Assembly: GCF_025024155.1 (NCBI RefSeq)
Contig: NW_026251720.1
Span: 372,001 to 436,000 of the forward strand
DNA: 64,000 nt
Reading direction: 5' to 3'
Origin: Gamsiella multidivaricata
Taxonomy: Eukaryota; Mortierellomycota; Mortierellomycetes; Mortierellales; Mortierellaceae
Part shown: positions 9,466 to 22,300 of the stretch, piece by piece
Layout of the letters: each line of letters starts with the position of its first letter
How positions within the stretch are numbered: the first letter of the stretch is position 1
The notes under the pieces: model-generated
What the model was told of the DNA's origin: nothing
The model's input: the letters and a program-made list of their open reading frames with translations, nothing else
The model's database searches: none
Position numbers and translations under genes: made by a program

Positions 9466-11576
9466 CTACTCCTTCATGCTGCGGGCATAGCGGCCCTCGA
9501 TACTCAGAACGGAAATCAGTTCGCGATGTGCCTCAACCTGATAAGGGACATAGGGTGTGTGCTCGCCATCCATGGAGACATAGCCTGTTCGCTCCTGTGG
9601 GGTCACACGGAATGCCTTGACCTTCATATAGCGGACCTATGTGGAGTAAGGTGGGCAAAAGAAAGAGAAGATCAGTTTCCGACACGCGATACATCTTTCT
9701 CCGGTGCGATTGCTGTTGATGTTTACTCACCTTCTCATTGTAAACGTGCTCACCAGTCTCGACACCAACCATGATCTTCAGTCCAGCAACGCGCCCAAGC
9801 CCCTTAGGGAACACTAAGAGATCGACCAGTCCATCGTTGGGTTGTGCTGCTGGGTGAGAGACAGATCCCTTTGAAATCCAGGGCAATTTAGCGCCAACCA
9901 CAGTCGCGAAATGGTCCTTCTCCACGATCCAGCCATCCGATTCTTTGATCGGGTCCGTAACACGGCCATATCGATCCACGATAGTTGGATGGTTCCCGTC
10001 CAGCTCATCGTGCGTCTGATCTGCCCAGACTACAGGCTGACGTCGACGTTCATTGTACTGAGTCCTGATCTTTTCGATGCTGGTCTCCTCTGGAATGTAA
10101 GCGAGCTCGCATGGATATGTGACCTGGGACATTAGCTTGCTCAATGCAGACACCGTAAACCGAGCTTCGCCCATCCAACGCAAGTGTTCTGATCCCAAGT
10201 CTACATCCGCGATCAGGCCAAAGGACTGGAGGACGAACGAAAAGAACCTGTTATCGCCTTGAGTGACCGAGCACAGATCGACCGGCATAGCCCTTCCTTT
10301 GATGATGCCCAGGACAGCGTTGCCGACATGGCTTCCATGGTCCTCGCCTAGGAGAGAGAACGACAGGGCGTTTCCAGATCCTATGTTTAACGAAAATGCG
10401 GGTTGATTAATCCTAAATTCTTTTTGTGGTATGGACTAAGTGAAAAAAAGTCAATGTACCTCCAGGAATAGCCCCCAACGGAAGCTTGTGGGCTACGATG
10501 GCGTCGGGACGCTCCATGAGTCCATTGATGACCTCGTGCAGGACTCCATCACCACTGACCGAGACAATGGCGTCATATGCTTTAATGTCCAAATCTTTTG
10601 CAATCTCCTTGGCATGGTACCGGTGAGTTGTATCTACCATGTTCAAGGACCAAGTCACAGTTAGTCTCGAGTGAAGTTTTGAGTGGTATCCTGGACTAAA
10701 ATCGAAAGAGAGGACTCACAGGTGAGGTCGTAGGTGCATGCTGCGGCTTTAAATAAGGGCTCCGCTGTATGTTCCCAGATCCTTTTGGCATGTCCTTGGC
10801 CACCAAATGGGTTCACCAAGACCTTAAAGTGTCGTCCTCTCTTAAGACCTAATGAAAAAGAATAGATAAGATTATTAAACCAAGAACAGGCATAAAAAGG
10901 CTAAGCTAAATGTGAATCCAGTAAAGTTTATAACTGACGCGTTCAGGCACGTACCTTTGTAGACATGAACCAGGACATTGAACTGCCATTCTGTTGCCAA
11001 GGCTCGGTCCTTAATTTGGAATTCGAATAGCTCCAGCCCAGCTTCCTTCTTGGGCCCGTGTCTGGATGTACAGGCCGAGATGATAAGGGAGTGCTCCTGC
11101 TCAATGGTGATGTTCAGGATCTCGACTGTCTTGATAGAACGAAGACCTAGATAGTTAGATATGGAAAAGACAAAAGGGGACGTATGAAATGTGAGCCGCT
11201 GAACGTGTGAGGAAGGACCACTGACATCTGGCTCCGCTTTCGATCATAATCCGCGCAATTAAAAACTCGCGTGCGAAAAATAAATTAAAAAAAAAATGTA
11301 AAACTGGTTTTATAAATGTACCACTTGGAGTAGGACCGCAGGGAAGACAACTGGCCGACTGCTTGGACTCTAATTTGATCGCCAAAACGGTAGAACGGTA
11401 ACGAGGGTAAGTAGGGATGTTTTGGATACGCTGTATTATGTCGAGACAGACTAGCATCATACGGAATATATACCTTCGGCATCAGGGATATCAAATTCGA
11501 GAGACTGGCCAGTGTACTTGAGCTCGAGCTGGCAGTGGCCCTTGTTGACCTGGAGGATGAATGGGAAGGAGGACAT
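9466..11576 (-). CDS. LCB4: Sphingoid long-chain-base kinase (sphingosine kinase, LCB4/LCB5 type)
   Basis: Exons on the minus strand: 11576-11474, 11369-11322, 11146-10955, 10848-10720, 10633-10460, 10380-9731 and 9636-9466. All junctions keep frame and give 488 aa. The enzyme phosphorylates sphingoid bases with ATP at cell membranes, feeding LCB-phosphate signalling and breakdown. The catalytic DAGK-like domain starts at VLVNPFGGQGHAK. It continues with YTTHRYHAKEIA, the ATP-site motif VSVSGDGVLHEVINGL, and PGGSGNALS, and ends with AQPNDGLVDLLVF and the VEAHRE C-terminal region. These are the diagnostic blocks of sphingosine kinases. The N-terminal region (residues 1-110) is the fungal regulatory extension. 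The 48-nt second exon encodes CLPCG; it is phase-compatible with skipping and is the least certain exon. The gene faces the LYR-motif gene across a 518-bp divergent promoter. Confidence 0.93.
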
Positions 11577-11985
11577 GCCGCGTGGAGAAGATTGGACCGT
11601 GTAGTGAGAGGTAGGCGTAGAAAGTGATGAGCCAGGAACACTGCGTGGAGGAGAAGAATGAATGGAGTGGATGTGAGCGAGATGGAAGTGGGGTTGATGA
11701 GAGACGATGAGACGAAGGAAGGGCCGTGAAGGGAGAAAGAGAGAAAGGGAGAGTATGCTCTTGAGGGGAGGGGAACAAGCGGGCGGGCGAGGCAAAGAGG
11801 TGGTGGATAGAGAAAGAAAGGGCGTGAAAGGAACAAACCAGGCCAGACCGGGTTTGTTATCAAGAGTTCTGCCGCTCTCTTTCATCTCCAAACATACACG
11901 ATTCATTTGAAACCTTCTTTTGTGTCCGTTGCTGAGCTCTCCCCCCTCAGTGGCTTCCCTTGCAGAGCGCAGGAACAGCCTTCTG

Positions 11986-12012
11986 CTTGCTTGACTTGCT
12001 TGACTTGCTTGA
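11986..12012. repeat. Three 9-bp tandem repeats (CTTGCTTGA) in a divergent promoter
   Basis: Exact triple repeat of cttgcttga lying between the divergent starts of LCB4 (11576, minus) and the LYR-motif gene (12095, plus). It could be a regulator site array or simple replication slippage. Sequence alone cannot decide. Confidence 0.7.
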
Positions 12013-12094
12013 CACAGGATCATCGATGCCATCGCACACTTGATCAAACTACGGTCACTACTCATCACATTCCTGCCTCCGCCAAACGCCCTCA

Positions 12095-13574
12095 ATGCCG
12101 ACCTATACCCCTGTGCCTTCCTCCTTCACTACTTTGTCCCACCGTGCCAAGGCTCTCTTCCTCTACAGACACATCCTCAGAGAGGGAGCAAAGTTCTTTG
12201 ACGAGCGCACAAGGTACATACCCAGTTCATTATCAGCTAACCGGCATCGCAACCTCGTTAATCCATTGTTGTCTCTCAAGAGACTGATCGGTTCCCTCTA
12301 GCCGTTGGGTCAAATTTAGGGCCCAAGAGGCCTTTAGGAAGAATAAATATCAGGCAGACCGGGAAAGAGCCGAAAAATGCATGAGCGACGCGCGCAAAGT
12401 ACAGTAGCAAAGATCCTCAGGCCTGTTTGTGAGTACTTTTTTTTATGTTACAACTTCACAAGCATAGCCGTGTCTGACATTGGCATTCGCTCTCCATTTT
12501 CGCAAGGCTCTTCGACTGCTTGAACGGGCTAATCAGGTGGACCTCAAGGCCTCGATGCGTCTCCTGAGACTATCATACGGAATCCTCGGCAAGGAGCGAC
12601 GAGCACTACTCCAGCCTTTTCTGGACTCGGCCCGCCAACGCACCATGTCCCCCGAAAAGCTCTCCACTGCAATCTCACGCTCCACATCCAACGGCTCAAA
12701 GACAACTGCGATTTCTTCGTTATCAACACCTTTAGATTCAGCCTCATCTCAAGTGCATATTTCAACGATGCATCTTGCGGACGTGCTTTTGCAGGCAACC
12801 GAGCCACCAGAGCCATTGCATTATCACAATCCCAGGACTGTGCCACCCATTTTGTCGCCTCCAGTCGTATCACTCATTAAAAGTGTCACCGGGAAGAGCG
12901 TCGAGCCAACACTGCCGGAACCGTTGTTCAAGCCCTTGCATGGAAAACGAGAGGCGAATCTGCGATGGCGTTTCTTTACCAAACAGTTTGGGAAAATAAC
13001 ACCGCCTCTCCCTAGTGAGATTCGACAGGAAATGGAGTGGAAGTCGCGTGTTGGATTACCTGGATCAAGAAAAGACAGTGCATTGACAACTGGCACCTTA
13101 CAATCCTCGACTAATTGGGATACATGGGAGCAGCGGATTCTGGACACAATCAGAGCATGGAACATGAATGGGGAGGAGCAAAAAGAGAAGCGCCATGAGA
13201 CTGGGCGATTTCACCCCAGTATTGGCGGGAAACCTGCGAAACCTAATACATTGACGCCGAGACTTTACAGGAGGATGTGGCAACACCTGCTTGATGAAGT
13301 TCCGGTCATGGACGTCCATCTGAAAAGCCTAACATCTGGCTCAAATAAGTTACCTTCTGTACCACCATCAGCCAAGCCCACATTTTCGGTCTCAAAAAGT
13401 CCATTGTCGTATCAGGCACGGTCCACTGTCAACTTGAAGCTGCAGGCAGTCGTCAATAGTTTTGACCGGATAGGACTGAGCGAACAAAGTGCTCCAACAA
13501 CAACAACAACAACAACAAAAAAGAACAGGAGTGATAGAGTTACGAACAATAAATCCACTGGGGAAAGTCTGTAG
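12095..13574 (+). CDS. LYR-motif (Complex1_LYR) mitochondrial-type protein
   Basis: Three exons, 12095-12213, 12302-12398 and 12507-13574, join in frame and give 427 aa. Residues 23-25 are L-Y-R in the setting KALFLYRHILREGAKFF. The pattern continues with RRWVKFRAQEAFRKNK across the first intron and with KALRLLERANQVD after the second, the three-helix LYR fold. LYR proteins bind the mitochondrial acyl carrier protein and assist Fe-S or respiratory-complex assembly. The long C-terminal part (about 300 residues) is less ordered but contains LTPRLYRRMWQHLLDEVPVM, a possible second conserved element, and ends in a Thr repeat. This is much longer than the usual 80-150 aa LYR proteins, so it belongs to one of the extended fungal subfamilies. 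I cannot name the specific subfamily. Confidence 0.8.
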
Positions 13575-13682
13575 TCAATTGCATATCAACTGGCAACGCA
13601 GGGTATTATTATTTTTATTCGTGTAATATAACATATGTATGAGGGAGAAAAGAGGTACGACTTGCATTGATCACAATGACAT
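13575..13682. other. Shared 3' region between convergent genes
   Basis: The LYR-motif gene (plus) and the transgelin gene (minus) converge here with only 108 bases between stops. The stretch is AT-rich (ttattatttttattcg) and probably holds both polyadenylation regions. Confidence 0.5.
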
Positions 13683-15010
13683 TTAAACATCGACAGCAGC
13701 ACGTGCAGGATCGACTCCTCCAATATCGCGACGTCCGTTCCTTGAGCCGGATTGATTTGCTCCTCCGTTGTATCCATACTGGAAGGTATTGATGACATGC
13801 TTTCCTGCGTTCAGAACATCCTCTGAGAATTCCACCTCCTGTTTAATAGAGACAATGGATAAAAAATAAGGCAGATTAGTTTCTGGACAACAGCATGAAA
13901 ATGCTCAAAATTAAAAAAGAAAAGAAAAAGACATACACGCTTGTCCGCTAACTTGGGTCCCAAAATCTAAATGTCCAATGCAGGATGAGAGCACGCCATG
14001 GTTGTGTTAGTGAGAGCCGAAAATATCTTCAACTAACCAGCCAGTCAGCAAGAAAAAGAAGAAAAATCCTTCCAAAAACAGAGTTCTTACGGGGACATCG
14101 CATCCGGACTTGGCGGCATGGCGCGACAGTGAATAGATGGCATCGACGACCTGTCCTGGGTTCTTGTTCTCATAGAGATCGATCGTCTGAAACAGATCAT
14201 GCTTGGGGCAGCCCAACTTCTCGCATCCCTGCAAGAACTTGGCAATGTTCTCCATCTAAGTTACAAAGATTAAAGGAAAAAAGTAAAGAAAAGTTAGATC
14301 AGCGAGAAAAGACAATGTACGTTATAACAAATGATCCACTCAAAGAGTGCTTACATGAACAAAGGGCATCTTGGAGGGCTTAATCTTGACAAATCCAGGG
14401 ATGAGGACGTTTATCAGTCTGGTTTCAGTGATAAACAAAAGAGCAGGAGGCGATGTGTTAACAAAATTGACACTTTTCAGTCGACTGCCATTCCTAACAG
14501 GCCCTTGTTCGAGATTGAACGTACTTGCAGAGGATAACGCCGTCTTTGAGAGAGAGCTGGAACTCTGGGTAAGGAAATGGCTCCCCAACAACGGTCTCAA
14601 TCCACTGACGTGCCTATAACGATGGATACACAAATAATAATGACGTTCATTAGCTCTGTACGCTCTTATCCCTGTCCATGTTGCACGGATGGAGACTCCC
14701 CAACACCAGAAAAATGCGTTTCATCCTGTCAGAAGCGTACCTCGGCCTCTCGTTGAACATCGTACTTGGCAGCCAGCTTGGCGGCGATTTCTATTTGCAA
14801 GAATGGGGTGGGCAGATTAGTCTTCGAACTCATATACACGCAGTGAACCAGGACAGTGCGATGACCCCATCCAGGACTGATGAGATGATTGAATGGTCGA
14901 CCATGAGGCACTCAAACTTTAAATATATCAATGGTGATATAAAAGAGATCCGGAGTAATTATTCAGTTGTTATTACCTCTGTCGATACCGTATTTTCTTG
15001 GGGCGCTCAT
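13683..15010 (-). CDS. Transgelin/calponin-family actin-binding protein
   Basis: Seven minus-strand exons, 15010-14977, 14790-14741, 14613-14525, 14418-14355, 14255-14091, 13966-13937 and 13838-13683, all join in frame to give 195 aa, the normal transgelin length. The single calponin-homology domain shows ARQWIETVVGE, LKDGVILCKLIN, the MPFVHMENIAKFLQGC block, DLFQTIDLYENKN and VVDAIYSLSRHA, all typical of the family. A short C-terminal tail (VDPARAAVDV) replaces the calponin repeats. It should cross-link or stabilise actin filaments in cortical patches, as yeast Scp1 and fission yeast Stg1 do. The start ATG in caaccATGA is the first ATG in a good context. The gene is split finely, with one exon of only 10 codons. 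Confidence 0.93.
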
Positions 15011-16318
15011 GGTTGCCGTGATGAGTGTAGATGGGATGGAAAGAGGTTGATGAAAGTTGATGAGTTCAACGGCTCTTTTTGGTGCTTTGCCATGGTCCAG
15101 TCCACATCACGTGTGACGCACACTTGGTTTGCTCAGGGCACCTTTTTTAATTAACTGTTGACCCAATAGCTTTCGGACCCATGCTGATGCAAATTAGACG
15201 TAGCAGGAGTAGAAACAAAAGAAATCCCCGCCCTGTCATGGAGGCAGATAGCTATTTATACGACTGCTAGATGCTGAGCGAAAATGATCGGCAACCATAC
15301 GGAGGAAAAAAAAAAAAAGAAGAGTGAGCCCTGGTCTTCCCAGTAGGATGGGACCCTCAATGGTTCATGAAACATGGCATTGTAAAAGAAGATTTGAACA
15401 CAGTGGAGTACCATCGTCAGCTGCTGATTGAGAACCGGTCAAAGCGATATGTGTACACTTTTGCTATGCACCTCACAACAAAAACATGGTGGGCATGATA
15501 ACGAAGTATCTTTTGATATCTTTGAGGAGGACCACGGTCGGAAGCAGAGATGTCTTTAATGGGGCGCTCAGCCCAGAATGAATTCAAGGTTTGCGATAAC
15601 TCCTCGACGCAACTCTAAGTAAGGCGCGATGGAATGAATACCTTTGTAGGCAAGAATAAAAATGAAAGTAACCGAATGCATGTGGTCGATATTGCTACGC
15701 ACAGCATGGTGCAACGACCACATTTCCTATTTCTCGTTCATTCCTCCTCACAGTTTTGATACCTATTGCCGCAGCATTGCCAAATCGAATCCAGCGTTAG
15801 CAAGAGTCTCAAGCGAGCGAGGGAGAAATCAGATGAGACGCGTCTCTAGACGTCTTTAGAAAATGGAGAAAAAATGGGTCAAGCAATGCTCGGTAAATCA
15901 TGAGGTGAATGAAGTATGTGGTGGTTGTTCGCTTTAAAGTGGTTTTTTGCGTAGAACAGGCTGACTGATGTTGTATTACCCATTCCCGGAATAAAGAGAG
16001 TCTATCCCGCTAATTGATGGTTACACAGCGCCACAAATGGCACCCGAAGCGACGGAGGACGCATGTCGTTCTTCTTGTTGTTCTTTGTTCTGGATGTGGA
16101 GGAGGGCGCACTGTAGTCTAAACGTTTTGCTGACTACCGCTTCGACCTGGACGAACTTTCTTGGTGTGTGCAGGTGTAACTCCTCTTTTTTCTCGCCCTT
16201 CCCCTCTTCCACACCTTTCCTTTGCATGTCTCCATCCTCCTCTTCCTTCTCCAACCATTTCACCAACCTGCCGCGTTTCCCTTCATCTTTCGCTTTAGCT
16301 CATCCCTCTCCTGCAACA
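15011..16318. other. Divergent intergenic region between transgelin and STT4
   Basis: No gene is supportable in these 1.3 kb. Features seen: an A12 run at 15306-15318, scattered stop codons in all frames, and a pyrimidine-rich STT4 leader from about 16170 (ctcctcttttttctcg and similar), with the STT4 start in caacaATGA. Confidence 0.5.
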
Positions 16319-19300
16319 ATGAATTCGTATGTCCTGTTTGCCACCAAATTTAATCCAAGTTGACATGTAAACTGTACCTGTCAGATGGTGGGTTGCTTTT
16401 ACTGACTGCCCCCTTCTTCCCCATGCCTCTTCTCTTTTACTCCAGCTTCGAATTCGACTTGCATTCCCAGATCCTGTCGAGCCTTGCTTCGGCCCTCGCA
16501 AAGGACTCGACAACATCCACTGACGAAGTGCACAGGCTGCTCAGGGCTGGTCCCTCCCTGCGCTCTTCTACTCAGCCATCAACACCCAAACCACAGCCCA
16601 ATGGAACCACAGCAGATGCAGTTACAGATGCAGTTACAGCCGCAGCTGCCACTGCCGACAGTATCCTCACCGAAGGAGGACTCATGGTAACCAGTGCTTC
16701 TTCACTGCTGGGCGCCGTTTATTTTTTGCTGATGTAGAAACCAAATGTTGCCATTTAACACAAGGCTCTCTTCCGCCCGATACCAATCAGACTATGCGTC
16801 ACCAGCATGCCCTTATGGCCCAAGCAAAATTCGCAGCCGAGTCCTCGGGCCAGTTCGACCATGAACTCATCCCTCGCCTGAGCGGATACCTTCATTCGTT
16901 GCCAAACTACAAGTTTGGTGATGGATACGGCCTTCGAGGTATATACTGCTGAGAAATGTGCTCAATTGAATGTTGAATGTCTTAATGCCATCCTCCAAAT
17001 ACTGACACAGAGATACTTCGCTCAGGCAAATCCCCCGCCGACAGTCTGACCTTCAGTCTTGTTACGCATCTCCTCACAATCGCAAGCAAGAGACCCACTG
17101 GGCGTCAAGAGATCCTCGACCCCATCTGGGCCTATCTCGATAAACTGTCCGCCCTGGTGAAGTCTGATAATGGCACGTGCAGGAAAAAGAAGGCAACTCT
17201 TTGTCAAATTAAACCATATGCATGCGACCGTCGCTAATCCCATTCACTTTCATGTGTACATTTGTATTTGCATTCTTGGTGCCACAACACTACAGCTGCC
17301 AAAGTGTGCGAATTTGTTCTGCCTTCTTTAAATGGCCTTTTGACGGCTCTCGAGACCTCATCGTTTGAGTTTGAAACTCGCGACTTTGCGGCCCTTGTTT
17401 CTCATTCGGGCGCGTTCCTCTCGAACGAGACTTCCGATCACATCAGGAAGGCCACAGACACTATCAAGCAGGACAGTGCCAACTCCTATGCCCGGCGAGT
17501 CCTCGTCAAGTATGCCCGCGAAAGCATAATCTTGAGCTCCAACCGAGTTGTTCTGCAGGTGCTCACCGTGAAGCGAAACATGATCGCTCGTCTGATCAAA
17601 TCCTCTTCGGCCAAGGCGCAGGATACCAACGGAGACGTTGAAGAGCTGGGAGTCAAAACAAGACGACACATGCCCGAGTACAGCTGTGACGATGAGGAGC
17701 CGACCATCGCCCGCACTGAGATCAAACACCAGATCCCCAGCCCAGCGTCGTTTGATGAAATCTGGACATCGCTTCTGTCAGCGCCTGCCAAGAAGATTGC
17801 AGCTGGTGCAGCACAGTTCGACTTGACAAAGGTCATGCGTGCAGAGTACATCATGTCTATGCAGTTCTTTGCCGACATGCGCGTATTTGCCAACGACCTG
17901 CTCGCTACAGGAAATGTGTCGCATGAGTTTTACTACAGTGAGATCATGGGCATTTCTCTGGTAAAGAACAGCTCTTCATGTTGAATGGCAACGCCAAAAG
18001 ATATGGCTGGGAAATATTTATATATCATCACTACTTCTTCTTGATGTCTTTAGCAACTAGCCTCGTTGGCAAGCGTGTACATTCACGAGCTGGATGATGT
18101 CCTTCCTTCCCACATCTCTAACTGCTTATTCAATCAAGTTCGTAAGGAGGAATTCTGGATCCATGCTGCAGCTCTCGACTGTTCTGCCGTCTTGGGCATT
18201 AAGTAAATGGGTGATCAATGCGAGCGAAAGGCAACGATTTTTGTCAAAAGCACCAAATATTGTCTTACTGACTCGCCATTTTATGGTTGCAGCTTTAACG
18301 ATGCTAGTAAAGAAATGACTGCACTACTGCAGCAATTCTTGACAACTGCCTCGCCAGTCTTTGAAGGGCGTGATGCTGCTCCTGTGCAGCAACGCGCGGT
18401 CGAGCGCTTGGCCCAGACGCTGAAGCAATCTACAGTCGGAGACGAGGTTGCCATGTCGACCGTCTACGCCTTGCTCAACATCCTCTACAGTCACAACTCC
18501 AAAGACAAGCTGCTTGCCCATGAACAGTCGATTATCATTCAGGAGAACGTGATTGCCGCGATTGCCAAAATTGCTTACATCTACGAAAGCGAAAAGGTAA
18601 GGCCTCCTTCTATAGAATGGTTATAAATACGAGGTACCCGTGTTCATTTGTTAACACAAGCGTTTTCATACTTCACTTAGGTCACTTCCTTGGTCCTGTC
18701 GATGATGGCTCAACAACTTCGCCACCACAGCACCCGTCTGGACTGTGTCATTATTCAGCGCTTGACAGACATGGCCCTTACAGGATCCCTGGCATCCTTT
18801 AACGATATCACACAGATTTTCTCTGGACTCGCAAAGCAATCCACTGCATCTCACCACAAAGTGGCCCCCAAGGAACTGTCTGAAACCGTAAGTGGGCAAT
18901 CTGAACAATCCAAATAACAGAAAAGCATGGCTGTATGAGCAAAAATATAACCTGGGCTTGCGATCTATTAGGTATATGCCAGCCTGCGGCGTCTGGCAAC
19001 GACAATTAATACGCGACCTGAGTTCTATCATTCGTACATGGTGACTCTGCTCAAGCTCTTTGTCGACCAAGGAATCCATATCCAGTCCGCCAATCATTCG
19101 CACAAGCGTGGACATAACAAAGTTAACACACTCTCTGCGATTCTCGGAGGCCTCCTGCCAATTTTGGCAGAACTTCTCTCGCATAAGGACTTTGAGCCCC
19201 ATGTCACTCCAACAAATGAGGACGTCAAGCTTTTCCGCGATGTCTGGTTCCACTGCATTCTATTCGAGTTCGTGAAGGACTCTCATTGGTCGAAGGAATG

Positions 19301-22300
19301 GAACAGCGCCATGTTGACTATCGCACGCAAGACCCCAGCGTTTGTCTCTGGCGACCATGGCGCAAACGCCTACTTGGAAGGAGATCTGGAGTACAATACT
19401 GTGCTTCCGAGAGGCACCATGGATAGCGAGAAGGCGGCGATGAGAGCCACTTTGACCAGTTACTTGCCTGGACAGGCTATGGTTATCAAGAATCTGAGCT
19501 CCGCCAAGGTGGTTTTCCTGCTATCGGTTTATCACGTCGAGACCATGCGTAGCCGTCAAGGAAATTGCTCGCATATCCTACAATACTTCATGAACACTGG
19601 TGTCAACGACGGAGGACTCTCCGCCTGCCTAGAGTCGATTGCGGACCAAGTTGTCAGCGTGTTCATTTCCGAGACCCAGAGCCTGGCACTCGCCCATAGC
19701 TTGGACGAGGACGTTCGAGAGCAGGTCCGTAACTTGGTCGTGGGCTGCGCTCATCGCCTGAAGCGAGTAAGCACCTTGGCTACCAAGTGGGTCCACCGTA
19801 TGATCGCTTCCTTCCCACAGCTCATGTGCGACAAGAGCCTGTTGACCTTGGTGCTTGAGGTGAGCGAGCTCCTCTGGTTGAGCTGCGAGAACGAACTGAC
19901 AGATGAGTACTGCCCCATCTACAGCTTCACATCGTCCATGGTCGACGTCACCGTCAGCCTTCCAGATTCTTATCCTTACCGGAGAGAGGTGTTAACCAAG
20001 TTTGTGGACCTAGCCCGCAAGTGGATTGCTGCTGCTATGGCCAACTCACCTCAAGAAGTCGATGCCCTGCTACAGAATTACCTTGCTGAATCTGAAAAGA
20101 TTCATACAGGAATCAGTCGTGTTCACATGGGCCGAACCCTTGCTGCTCGCGCAGGCAAGGATCTCGTCAAAAACCATAACAGCTTCGACACTCTTGCCAA
20201 CATCCCTTCAGCCTTGATCGACAATTCGTCTGTCTTCTTCCAGGAATTTTCAGCTCGTCGCCGGTACCAGGGAGAGATTGGAGGTATGGAGACCTTCTCT
20301 GCAGCGTTTACGCCCCAGTCTGGCTCAGTCATCAAGAGCCAGCTACCTGCCCTCCGTGAAAATCTCCGGACCATGCTGCAGAAGGTCAAGGACGACCAGT
20401 TTATCCCCAACAAGGACCTTGCGAACGCCCTTCACCGCGCTGTCAGTGCGTTGGTGACCCTAGACAAGGGTGAGGAGGATCTGGTCAAGATGGTCGTCTG
20501 GATTCCTATTTACTTGTTCACCCCTGACAGCATGAAGATCGGTACATCTGTCTGGAACTGGTTGATCACGGAGAAGCCTGCTGTGGAAAAGCGACTCATG
20601 TCTGAGGTTGCGTCTGGCTGGGAATGGGCTTTCCAGCACCAAAAGGGTCTCTTCTCCTCCTTGCTCAACTCTGAGGATCCCTTCCGCGTGCGCATGGAAT
20701 ATGCCCCAACCGACAAGAAGGCACGCCAGAAGAGCTACAAGATCGCGTCGTACCTGTTTGCACCCCATACTATTTGGATCGAGTTTCTCTCAAGTCGGTT
20801 CCAGGCAACCCGCTACAGAAACCGTGATATGGTCGACATTTTTACGCGCCTGCTTCAACTGACTTTCGGAAATGAGCACAGGATGAGTACTCATCCCTTG
20901 GCAAGAGAGGGTCGCTTCCTGCTCCTTATCCTCGGTCTTCAGCTGCTTCAGAGCAACAATATGGAGGCATTGATTGAGTACAAGCTCCGTTCTGTGCTGT
21001 ATCTCTCGGCCTTGTCTTGGTTTGAACTCTCTCCTCGATGGTCCTTTGGAGGCAATAAGATGCTAAGCAAGACCGAGACTCGTATCATGAAGGAGTTTGG
21101 TGTCGCGCTCGAAAAAGACAAGATTTTGCTGGACACCATCTTATCGAGTATTCAGGCAGGAGCTAGTGGTGCTGACTACATTTTCACAGAAAAATTGACC
21201 CGCGATGCCATTGTTCGCAAGCACACTCAGTGTCGTCGTCTCTTGTCGCTGCTAACCGAGAACGAACTGAGCCGATTGGGTGTCTGGAGCACGCCTTTGG
21301 TCCTGAACGGTGCCATCTCCGTGGTGAATACCCAGGAGAAGAGTTTCTCGGAGGAGGCATGGCGCACCATGGTTCGATTCGCATGGAGCGTCTCGCCTAG
21401 CCTTGCCCTCCAGTTGATGACCCGTTTCAAGAACAGCGCCATCCCTAGCGAAATCGGCCGACTTTTGGCCAGCAACCCCTTTGCGGCGGTCCAAGACGCG
21501 GATGCGATCCAGATCTTGTTGGGCGAGGGTACGTTCCGCTACACTTCCGCGCAACTCAAGTATCTTCTGTTCTGGCAGCCAGTTCCGTCTATCACGGCCA
21601 TTTCGTACTTCCAGCCTGCGTTCCACAACAATCCTATGGTTTTGCAGTATGCAATGCGCTCGCTGGAGCACTCTCCAGTCGAGGTAGTCTTCTTTTACGT
21701 CCCCCAGATTGTACAGGCGCTTCGACATGATGATCTGGGCTATGTTGAAAAGTACATTATGAGAGCAGCGCGCGTCTCGCAGCTGTTTGCCCATCAGATT
21801 ATCTGGAACATGAAGGCCAACATGTACAAGGACAACAAGTGCGAGGTCCCTGATGCACTCAAGCCCACGCTCGACAGGATCATCGACAATATCGTGAACG
21901 GACTTTCGGGTGAGGATAAAAGCTTTTATGAGCGCGAATTTGCCTTCTTCAACCAGGTTACATCGATCTCAGGAACGCTGATGCCTTTGGTCAAGAGACC
22001 CAAGCCAGAGAAGAAAAAGAAAATTGACGAGGAAATGGCCAAGATTGTGGTCGATGTCGGGGTATACCTGCCCAGTAACCCCGAGGGTGTTGTGGTCGAT
22101 ATTGACAAGCACTCGGGACGACCGCTGCAGAGTCACGCCAAGACGCCCTTCATGGCCACGTTCAAGGTCCGCAAGACTCGTGAAGAGTCCGCCCTTGACA
22201 AGGCAATCATGAAGAGATCTGAGGAGGAAGAAAAAGAGGATGTCCCGAAGACTTATGATGTCTGGCAATCGGCTATTTTCAAGGTCGGAGATGACTGTCG

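Noticed and set aside
16687..16790. Alternative STT4 intron ending at the AG at 16763-16764 or 16738
   Set aside because: These acceptors put the following exon in a frame with early stops. The AG at 16789-16790 is the one that keeps the frame with the clear donor at 16687.
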